DNA from: Plotosus lineatus | Lineage: Eukaryota > Chordata > Actinopteri > Siluriformes > Plotosidae | DNA: 64,000 nt | NCBI GenBank assembly: GCA_024760905.1 | Contig: CM045746.1 | Location: 11,524,466 to 11,588,465, forward strand | Direction: 5' to 3' | Part shown: positions 56,741 through 64,000 of the stretch, one piece after another | How the letters are laid out: every line of letters begins with the position of its first letter | Position numbering within the stretch: position 1 is the first letter of the stretch | Program-made: the position numbers and the translations under genes | The notes under the pieces: generated by a model | Databases searched by the model: none | Told to the model about the DNA's origin: nothing | The model's input: only the letters and a program-made list of their open reading frames with translations

Positions 56741-57455
56741 AGAGTAGGTTTGGGGAACCAATTCAAAATTTTACTTTTCCTGTACTCAAGGTACATAAGC
56801 TAATATTCTAGTAATAGAGCACCCAATTAGAGCATGCCACTGCTCATGTCCAGTGGGTGTGGCTATAATGAATTACACCACAGTTAATCGTTACTAAGTG
56901 ACTAATACTTTTTTGTGTTCATGACATCTCTGTGCTCAGTGTTATTAGTTTAATAATATTGCTAAATTAAATACTGTACATTGTTACATGTATATTACAT
57001 GTGTATGTGTACATAATATTACATGTGTAATTGGTTGACAATTAAAAAATATTTACATCATAGTACACAATTAAAGGATGCAGCCACTCTGGAAATGCAT
57101 CCCTTTGGCTCCTGTTGAAATTGATGAACCGCTGTGAGTGCCAGCATTGATGCTCATCTCTGTCAAAACAGTTCTTTTAACAGTATCTTCGACCCCTTCA
57201 GCAACTCTAGGATCTCACATTTTGGTGCGCTTAACTAGCTAAGTAGGACTGAATAGCAACATGTAAAACTTTAGTGCACAGGTACCCATTTCTGCAGTTG
57301 GTCAAGACAGGGAAAGTACATGTTTACTACTAATTAGTTTTGCTTAATTTAAACGATTATTGTATGATGTCGCTTTATTCAATTTCTTTTCCCAGAAATT
57401 TAAGCATCAGTGTAATTATTAGTGATTGAAGATGACTCATGTTCATGAATGCATG
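56741..57455. other. No feature seen
   Basis: Unique-looking intron directly upstream of the testican internal exon region. Confidence 0.5.

Positions 57456-57457
<2 letters not shown>

Positions 57458-57505
<48 letters not shown>
57458..57505. repeat. (CA)n microsatellite
   Basis: About 23 CA units. A shorter GT run lies at 57620-57641. Confidence 0.95.
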
Positions 57506-57507
<2 letters not shown>

Positions 57508-57773
57508 TACACTAAAACAATGGAATTAAAGGATGGTCAGGAGATTAGGTTTGAATAAGCTGCTCAAACCAGTGATGGATTTTGGTAAGACTCTTAACTC
57601 AAAGGTCAGGGAGCATCTTGTGTGTGTGTGTGTGTGTGTGTTAACCATCATTTTTTGTGGAAATGCTGATATTATAAGCAAAAACTTAGTTCACAATTAT
57701 ACTCTATGTTAAACATTTATTAACAGGAAGATTCTGTGTCAATCAAATGATCTGTGATGTCTTTTTTTCCTAG

Positions 57774-57876
57774 CTCTAGATCCCAACAAGGATCCTTGCT
57801 TAAAGATTAAATGTGGCCGACACAAGCAGTGTGTGGCTGAAGACTATAAAACGCCGACCTGCGTCAGCCAGTCTAG
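57774..57876 (+). CDS. spock: Testican (SPOCK family) internal exon: start of cysteine-rich follistatin-like region
   Basis: This 103-bp exon lies between a strong acceptor (TTTTTTTCCTAG) and a donor (CTAG|gtaaca). It reads LDPNKDPCLKIKCGRHK, then QCVAEDYKTPTCVSQS. This matches the testican segment ALDP.KDPCLK.KC..HK.C...D..T..CVS, including all four cysteines. The first two bases (CT) complete a codon begun in the previous exon (Ala or similar), and two bases remain at the 3' end. In the family this stretch precedes the Kazal-like domain (CGSDG). No later exon with that motif is seen up to 64000, so the following intron is at least 6.1 kb. Joining this exon directly to 9968-10096 would give an immediate in-frame TAG, so a missing exon is required between them. 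It shares strand and family with the first exon, so I treat both as one gene. Confidence 0.85.
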
Positions 57877-58272
57877 GTAACAAGCCTCAGGTTCATGCTT
57901 TAACCTAGGATATAGATCACAGCAGATTACAAGATGAATTAGCTCTCAGTTTACAATAAGATATCTGCCAAATGTCCCTATCATATGACTCAGTGTTATT
58001 CACAGTGCTTTTGTTCTTACTGTTTCTAAAACTCTCAGATGACATTTATTATATTAAACATTGATTATGTCTTGATCCATGTCTCGTCCTAAACTTTATC
58101 AAATTAATACAAATATAATCAACAGGATTATATGCTATATGTTTGATGGACATATAAATGTAAAATTCTTCATGAATTAATTGGATTAAGTCTTGAATAA
58201 CAATATTGGACTTTAAAATCCGGCCAGTGTAGTATCCATAATCTCCAGACTGAACACTGACCAAGGTAGGAG
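57877..58272 (+). other. Testican intron, no feature seen
   Basis: AT-rich, unique-looking sequence after the exon donor at 57877. Confidence 0.5.
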
Positions 58273-58587
58273 GTAAGTCTGTTGGGTTTTTACACCCGAG
58301 CCTAATGGCTTAGCCTCGTGGCTCATCAGGCCGGTACTCATCCCCGGTTTCCGTAGCGTGAAGCGACCAGGAGTTCAACTCCCCCTGGATGGGACGCTAG
58401 TCCATCACAGGTTACCTTCCCAGTATATTTTAATGGTACCCATTTATACTGCTGAGTGAACAGAGGCACATTTGTGGTTGAGACCTTGCCCAGGGGTCTT
58501 AGCACAGTGAGGGTCTCGGTGGGATTTGAACTCACAACCTCCTGATCATGAGCACAGCACCCTAACCACTACGCAACCGGCCCCACG
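58273..58587 (-). mobile_element. SINE-C, full length, minus strand
   Basis: Mirror of AACAGACTTACCTCC, GGCTCGGGTGTAAAAACCC, CGCTTCACGCTACGG, GATGGACTAGCGTCCCATCC and CTGTTCACTCAGCAG. The head has GGTTGTGAGTTCAAATCCCAC and GGGGCCGGTTGCGTAGTGG at 58587. Confidence 0.85.
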
Positions 58588-58646
58588 AACACTGAGCAAG
58601 ACTAAGAGTTATTCCCAGGTCACGTAAAGTCCATATATTTTAAAGG

Positions 58647-58910
58647 TACGGTCTGTAATAGTTTATATTTTAGAGGATATATAAGCAGAAATTAGGTATA
58701 TAATCAATAAATCTTTCAATAATCTATAATCAATAAGTAAAGTTGTTGAGTTTTTTTAACCTTACAATAAGCTGTTTATATCCAACATGTGAAGCGGGTC
58801 CCCTCTCATGAAGGCAGCCATCTTGGAGGCGTGGGAATTAGATTTCAGTTAGTTAACATTCTGGAATCTGACCACTAGATGCCGCAAGATACCTCTAAAA
58901 AAAAACTGTA
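58647..58910. mobile_element. MITE family 'TIR-4', copy 2
   Basis: TACGGTCTGTAATAG left end, AAAACTGTA right end. It shares AAGCTGTTTATA, GCCATCTTGG and GACCACTAGATGCCGC with 39120-39430. Confidence 0.65.
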
Positions 58911-58948
58911 ACTTTAAAAAAATTGGCTTGATAAGTATAGGTATAAGG

Positions 58949-59141
58949 CAGGGGTGCTCAATCCTGCTCCTGGAGATCTACCTTCCAGATGACTTTATCT
59001 CCAACCCTAATGTGGCCCATGTGACATGTAAGATCCAGTCAGGTCTTGATGAGATGATTGGATGGTTAGGTGGGCGTGATTAGGGTTGGAGTGAATGTCT
59101 TCTGGGAGGTAGATCTCCAGGAGCAGGATTGAGCACCCCTG
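58949..59141. mobile_element. hAT MITE with 38-bp inverted ends and 8-bp TSD
   Basis: The ends start CAGGGGTGCTCAATCCTGCT and, mirrored, repeat that with one or two mismatches over about 38 bp. Perfect TSD GTATAAGG at 58941-58948 and 59142-59149. 193 bp, able to fold into a long hairpin. Confidence 0.95.
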
Positions 59142-59149
59142 GTATAAGG

Positions 59150-59475
59150 GGCAGTGGTGGTCTAGTGGTATAAGGCACCGGATCGCTGATCCAAAGGTTG
59201 GGGGTTCGAGTCCAACTCTCCACAAGGTTGTCACTGTCCCCCCCAGTGCAGCTAACTTGGTTATCAAAGGCCGGCCATGTCTCTCACTGTCTATGGTGTG
59301 AGGCATGTAAAAGAACCATTGCTGACTTTCGTAAAGAGTAGCTGCAAAGCCGTCAGCGTGTTTCCGCCCTGCGATGGCCTGGCGAGCTGTCCAGGGTGTA
59401 CTCTGCCCTCGCCCTGAGTTGGGTGGGATGGGCACCAGCCTCCCCACGACCCTAATTAGGATGAAGCGGTTACAG
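59150..59475 (+). mobile_element. Chimeric SINE (SINE-A head, SINE-B tail), plus strand
   Basis: GGCAGTGGTGGTCTAGTGG head, GGGGGTTCGAGTCCAACTC B-box region, core to GCCGTCAGCGTGTTTC, then CGCCCTGCGATGGCCTGGCG, GGGCACCAGCCTCCCC, CCTAATTAGGATGAAGCGG and AAAATGATGATGAAG. It starts right at the right TSD of the hAT MITE. Confidence 0.85.
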
Positions 59476-59496
59476 AAAATGATGATGAAGTATAGG

Positions 59497-59810
59497 TATA
59501 GGGTTGCACAGTGTTTGGCACTTGCCTCACAGCAAGAAGGTTATGAGTTTGAGGCCCAGGTACAGGTGTTTCTGAATGGTGTGCAAATGTTCTAGGTGTG
59601 CTTGTGTAGGTTTCTTCAAGTATTCCAGAGTCCTCCAACAAGCCAAACGCATGCACATTAGGCTACTTAGCCTCTACGTATGAGTGTGAATGGTTGTGTG
59701 TGTTGGCTATCTGGTGGTCTGGATGTTCAGGGTGTGTCGCTCCTTTACCCAAAGTCGGGTGAGACAGACACCAGTTTCCCCGGGACTCTGGTTAGAGTGA
59801 GTGACTGGGA
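59497..59810 (+). mobile_element. SINE-B copy (plus)
   Basis: GCACTTGCCTCACAGCAAGA, GGTTATGAGTTTGAGGCCC, GCATGCACATTAGGCTACTT, TGTGAATGGTTGTGTGTG and TTCCCCGGGACTCTGG. Confidence 0.75.
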
Positions 59811-60284
59811 ACAGAAATTGCTCTAAATAGCACTAGGTGGCAGAAGAGTATTTGCATTCTACTCTACTAACTTCCATCAAAATCCTCTACATGAACATGA
59901 ACCAACTATCCTAGCTACCATTTAGTGGTGAAAACCACTTAGCAGAAAGACCATCTTAATATAATTCTCTCTTTCATTTATCTCCTCCTGGACTGTTTTT
60001 GCTTGGCTGAGCAGCCTGTGCCTTGCCAGCCTCCGATGGCAATTAAATGTATGCACTACGAGTGGACAGGGATGGACTGATGGGAATCAGGACTGCCAGG
60101 TTTGCAGAGTTACAAAATAAACAAGCCCAGCGGCAATAAATAAAAAATAAAATAAAAGCTTCTTCCAAATTCCCAAATGTTGAAATCTGAATTCCTTACT
60201 TTCTGACCATCATTGCTGAATATGTCATAATCCTACTTGAACACGTCTAAACAAAGCTGTTTTTTTTTTTTACAGCTGTAACAT
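59811..60284. other. No feature seen
   Basis: Unique-looking sequence. Confidence 0.45.
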
Positions 60285-60324
60285 AGTGTGTGTGTGTGTG
60301 TGTGTGTGTGGGGGGGGGGGGGGT
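60285..60324. repeat. (GT)n followed by a G run
   Basis: About 12 GT units and then 14 consecutive G from about 60310. Confidence 0.95.
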
Positions 60325-60464
60325 TTGGGGGCGATCCACTGTGGGGATTTCAACAGCTGGAATCTGATTACAAACTGAATACATAAGGCCATATTCTGAG
60401 AGCATGCAGCGATCCAAAACTCACTGTGTCAGAACATGAGCGAAATCCACACCATATCCACATG

Positions 60465-60560
60465 CAAGGATTTTCACAAGACTTGGTGCGGACATGACCC
60501 CACCTGAGTCCCAAAGATGATTTGATTTTTGAATGTTTATGTCAAAGGAGAAGATAAGAA
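60465..60560 (+). repeat. Dispersed repeat 'E', copy 1
   Basis: GGATTTTCACAAGACTTGGT, ACCTGAGTCCCAAAGATG and TTTGAATGTTTATGTCA match the reverse complement of 63560-63665 at roughly 80% identity by eye. Type unknown. Confidence 0.6.
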
Positions 60561-60904
60561 AAGGTCACCAATTTTGCAGCACCTATAACTTTGATATACA
60601 AGCGGTTATTATAGAAAAGCATACTTAATATCCAAATAAGACCTTGGAGGGTCAAACTTCAGCTGTCTCGTAAATCCTTCAAACATAAGAGTTTTTCAAT
60701 AATTTGGTTACACTGATATACTGTGGAACATATAATAAGGGTACGTGGGTAATTAAAACAAGTACAGTAGTCATATGGAGCCTATTGGATACATGATCCA
60801 ATCTGCAGGGCAGAGGTTTGTTTGTTCATTTAATTGATTTCTTTATTAACACTTAAATCAAATAATTTGTCAAACTATTTATACTTTTTCTTCACCTAAA
60901 TTGC
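60561..60904. other. No feature seen
   Basis: Unique-looking, possibly continuing repeat E on its left. Confidence 0.4.
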
Positions 60905-61258
60905 ATCCATTCATTAATTTTCTGGACTACTTAAATCTGAAATAGGATCGCAGGGAGGCTGTTGCCCATCTCAGACGATTGTGGGCGAGGTTAGACTATA
61001 CCCTGGGCAGTTCGCTAGTCCATCACAGGGCAGAACCCCGCTGACAGCTATGCAACTTCTCTTGTCAAAAGTCAGCAATGCTTCTTTTACATGAACCTCT
61101 CACCACAGACAGTGAGGGACATGGCAGGCCTTTGATAACCCAATTAGGTGCACTGGGGGACAGCAGTGACAACCTGTTGCTCGTGAGGCTTGAACCCTCA
61201 ACCTTGGGATTAGTAATCCAGCACCCAATGACCAGCCCACCCCTGTCCCTCACTTGAA
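60905..61258 (-). mobile_element. Chimeric SINE (SINE-A head, SINE-B tail), minus strand, full length
   Basis: ATTCATTAATTTTCTGGAC, TCCATCACAGGGCAGAAC, CCGCTGACAGCTATGC, GTCAGCAATGCTTC, CAACCTGTTGCTCGTGAGGC and the head mirrored at 61230-61258. Same junction as the copies at 169, 13850 and 59150. Confidence 0.8.
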
Positions 61259-61267
61259 TTTATTTCA

Positions 61268-61857
61268 ACTTTATAATTACTGACTCACTCAGTCATTTAC
61301 CGAACTACTTAATCCTGCTAGGGCACTGGAGGAAGGAGCTTAGCTCAGCCAACAATGAATAATTTGTTACATCTTGAATATCTGACCACTGTGGGTGATT
61401 TAAAACAGACAGTTAACGTAATGTGCCCCCAGTGCAGCTAACTGTGTTATCAAAGGCAGGCCATGTCTGTCACTGTCTATGGTGAGAGGCATGTAAAAGA
61501 ACCATTGCTGACTTTCGTAAAGAGTAGCTGCAAAGCCGTCAGCGTGTTTCTGTCCCTTGCTAAAGGGTTGTGACAGGAAGGGCATCCGACGTAAAAACCT
61601 CTGCCGAATCAAAAAACGTGCGAATCAGATGATTCGCTGTGGCGACTCCTGAGTAAAAGGGAAAAAGCCGAAAGGAAGACAGACAGACAGTTAACATAAT
61701 GTGCATGCTTTTGGGCTGTTGGACGAAACTGGAGGAGACGCATACAAGCACAGGGAGAACATGGAAACTCCACAGAATTTCAGAAACGTGCTCACCAAGC
61801 CAAGACCTTCTTTCGGTGAGACCAGCGTGCTAACCCCTATGCCAGCGTGCCTCCCTA
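61268..61857 (-). mobile_element. SINE-B (minus) interrupted by SINE-A
   Basis: 61268-61424 (tail side: CACTCAGTCATTTACCGAAC, TTAATCCTGCTAGGG) and 61685-61857 (head side: GCATGCTTTTGGGCTG, GAGAACATGGAAACTCC, GTGCTAACCCC) are one SINE-B, separated by the SINE-A at 61425-61684. Confidence 0.8.
61425..61684 (+). mobile_element. SINE-A, 5'-truncated, inserted in SINE-B, near-perfect TSD
   Basis: It begins at CCCCAGTGCAGC and keeps the complete LINE-derived tail ending in AGACAGACAG. The flanking words GACAGTTAACGTAATGTGC and GACAGTTAACATAATGTGC differ by one base, so the insertion is not the newest in the window. Confidence 0.88.
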
Positions 61858-63157
61858 AAACTACTGATTGCAATGAATTCCAAGTTTTTTGGGTTTTAAC
61901 ACTATATTAAAGCACATTAATGCTGGGACATTTGTGTTTGAACATCACAGGTTAAATTAATAACAATAGTGTAGAACCCTCTGTGCAGCAGAACATTGGA
62001 GCCTCCCTGATTAGCATACGTTATCTTTAAATGAATGCAATGAGCGAGAGAAAAGATGTGCTTCCATTGACGATGTGTGATTATGGGCTCTGAAAGACAA
62101 TAAGAGCAGCTTGGCATGTTCTGAAAGAAAAAACACTACTCTTCATACTGTGACACGAAAAACAATCAGCCTTCATTCTAATAAACGCTTCACTGTTTTA
62201 AAGTGTTAAATCACAATAGAGACGCGACAAGTGGTCCAGGATGTTTTTCTCAAGGACATGATGACAACTTGAAGTCAAATGCTTTAAAGCTTCTGGCTAA
62301 ACTATGTTCCAGTTTCAAGAAGTTCAGTGAAATCTCCTTTACTAGTTGATGACTAGTCACAAAGTCATCCTGAGCCTATCGAGGAAACAAAAAAGCTGAT
62401 CATGCGTTGCTAATTTAGGATGCAGAATTTGAAACCATTTTTATAGGCTGTGACTTGTACACAGGTGATTGGCGAGCCGAAAAATCCCTTCACCAGGTAT
62501 AATTTTTACGCACTGTGATTTACATAGCATTAAAGATGAGCAAATTTTTTATCTGAAATAAAGTTTGAAAGATTTGAAGCAGAAGTATGAAGACTGTTAG
62601 AGGACGACGGAGAAACTCAATCACAGACCATAAACAGATTGCTAGTTATCTAGCTAATTGAGTTAATGCTGGTAGTGGTAGTGTTATTCATACTGACTGC
62701 TGAGAATGTAAATAAAACCTGAAACAAATCAAGGCTTGTTTACTAGCCTATTATTATACGATGTGGGATGGCAGTAAGGAATGTAAGCATTTTTAAAGTG
62801 TTTAATAATGTATGTTTATTGATCTCAGCATTCTCTTGTGTTCAGTCTGAAGTACAGTTCTCAGTTCTAGATGCTGGTTATTTTGACATTTGAGATAGAT
62901 GAAAAAGTGCTGGCATTCACATTTAAAGCTCAACAAGACTTACTTTTTTAAGATTACTTCAAAGGCATATTAATAAAATAGAAACAAGAAGATTTATAGC
63001 TTTTTTGTGGACTAAATTTGCCAGGCATGTGTTATTCTGTAAGCCCAGATATCGTTTATTATTCATAGTAAGGCTCGATAATAAAATATTTTCCTTTTTC
63101 TCAATGTATTGAAAAGATAACAAGATAATTTTACTCAAGTCTTCAGCATGAAGAATA
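61858..63157. other. No feature seen
   Basis: 1.3 kb unique-looking intron without recognised repeats or coding. The CGSDG-type Kazal exon expected next in testican is not visible. Confidence 0.5.
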
Positions 63158-63378
63158 ATGTGTGGGGCTGGTGGCGTAGTGGTTAGGGTGCTGCGCTCAT
63201 GATCGGTCGGAACATTGTGTGTTTGAATCCCAGTTAGACCCCCAGTGTGCTAAGAGCCCTAGGCAAGGTCTTAACCTCAAGTGTGCCTCTGTTCACCCAG
63301 CAGTATAAATAGGTACCAGTAAAAATATACTGGGAAGGTAATCTGCGATGGATTTGTGTGTGTGTGTGTGTGTGTGTG
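63158..63378 (+). mobile_element. SINE-C, 3'-truncated, ending in (GT)n
   Basis: Intact head GGGGCTGGTGGCGTAGTGG and GTGTTTGAATCCC (B-box), body to TGGGAAGGTAATCTGCGATGG, then a switch into (GT)n at 63355-63378. Confidence 0.8.
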
Positions 63379-63559
63379 TATGAACATTCTGGAATCCACG
63401 CTAGCAAAAAAACTCAGTTGTTTGGGATTCACAAGATCGCTGGAGTTATCAAGGTCAAATGTAAAGTCTCATTTGATTGAAGGTCATATATGGTTTCTGT
63501 TAATGTTCCATGGTAACTACACGTCTGTTGGCATGTTATCTCTAAAATTTTGCAACCTA

Positions 63560-63665
63560 AGATTTTCCCTTGATCTATGACCTGAACATTCCAAAACCAG
63601 ATCATCTCTGGGACTCAGGTAGGGAAGTGTCCCCACCAAGTTTTGTGAAAATCCGTGTATGGGTG
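63560..63665 (-). repeat. Dispersed repeat 'E', copy 2 (inverted to 60465-60560)
   Basis: GACCTGAACATTCCAAAACC, ATCTCTGGGACTCAGGTAGG and CACCAAGTTTTGTGAAAATCC. Confidence 0.6.
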
Positions 63666-64000
63666 TTAAAAAACTGACTAGCAAACAAATGGTAGTAATT
63701 GCATTACCTACTATAAAGATTCGGTTTTAGGCAGCAGTAAATAGTCAAAACAAGGCAAGTGGCTTATTTTACCATTTACTTTAGCCAAGCCGTCATGGAA
63801 GGAGGGATGGCATATGCTCACTGTCCTGTCACTCACATCGATCATGGGTGTCTATGAGCTCATTCGTCAAACTAGCACCCCACCCAAATGTGTTAGTCCA
63901 CCCCTAATGTGCATCAGTTCATAAATGATGCAAGTGTCGCAGAGCAGGCATGTAAACATCTCTTCCTGGTTGGTGGTGGTGGTCATATGGAACACCTGAC
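63666..64000. other. No feature seen
   Basis: Unique-looking to the window end. Confidence 0.45.

Larger units (their letters stand above)
10097..57773 (+). other. Large testican intron(s), holding an undetected 3n+1 exon
   Basis: The 47.7 kb between the two recognised exons is almost entirely transposon-derived or unique non-coding DNA. Exon phases (0 out, then a two-base codon remainder in) require at least one exon of length 3n+1 here. In mammalian testicans the equivalent is a very short exon encoding an acidic DDYF..W..KPFDQ-like stretch. I looked by eye for an acceptor followed by such a stretch and found none. Confidence 0.6.

Overview
The window looks like nuclear DNA of a ray-finned (teleost) fish. 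The reasons are the vertebrate microsatellite load, several tRNA-derived SINE families in fish style, RTE-clade LINEs (a 'craniofacial development protein 2'-like element and Rex3), Tc1 and hAT transposons, and two exons of a vertebrate testican gene. There are no bacterial operons, CRISPR arrays, rRNA genes or tRNA genes. The species cannot be fixed from the sequence.

Gene content: one cellular gene is visible, on the + strand. A first coding exon at 9968-10096 encodes a signal peptide and the testican N-terminus. A second recognisable exon at 57774-57876 encodes the 'LDP-KDPC' start of the cysteine-rich domain. The phases do not match directly: exon 1 ends in phase 0, and the later exon starts with the last two bases of a codon. 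A small exon of length 3n+1 must therefore lie in the 47.7 kb between them; I could not find it. Nearly all the rest of the window is the 5' flank (1-9.5 kb), this large intron, and part of the next intron (57.9-64 kb).

Layout: 0.1-9.4 kb is SINE-dense intergenic DNA with one truncated RTE LINE. 9.6-10.2 kb is the CpG-containing gene start. 10.6-12.6 kb is a tandem duplication with a TIR element between its units; that element carries a SINE and an hAT element. 13-18.9 kb holds scattered SINEs and a Tc1 remnant. 18.9-26.9 kb is a nested complex: a SINE with its target-site duplication (TSD), a Rex3 element split by a near-full-length RTE LINE, an inverted Rex3 5' half, a Tc1 transposase with a lost catalytic Glu, and SINE tail. 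27.5-32.3 kb holds SINEs, an hAT MITE and a foldback-related MITE. 32.3-35.8 kb is an old LINE of another family. 36-42 kb is mostly unique, with microsatellites. 42.5-49 kb holds TIR and foldback elements and another RTE LINE. 50.4-56.7 kb is a composite nested insertion. 57-64 kb holds the second testican exon, SINEs and MITEs.

Most interesting points: (1) a 5.05 kb composite insertion at 51.5-56.5 kb carries an inverted, rearranged copy of the LINE-Rex3-flank locus at 19.2-22.7 kb, including the same inactivating stop; (2) the tail of one SINE family is a fusion of the 5'UTR and the 3' end of the resident RTE LINE; (3) a second, chimeric SINE family joins the head of that SINE to the tail of an unrelated SINE. 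I see no new cellular system; the novelty is in retroelement mosaicism.
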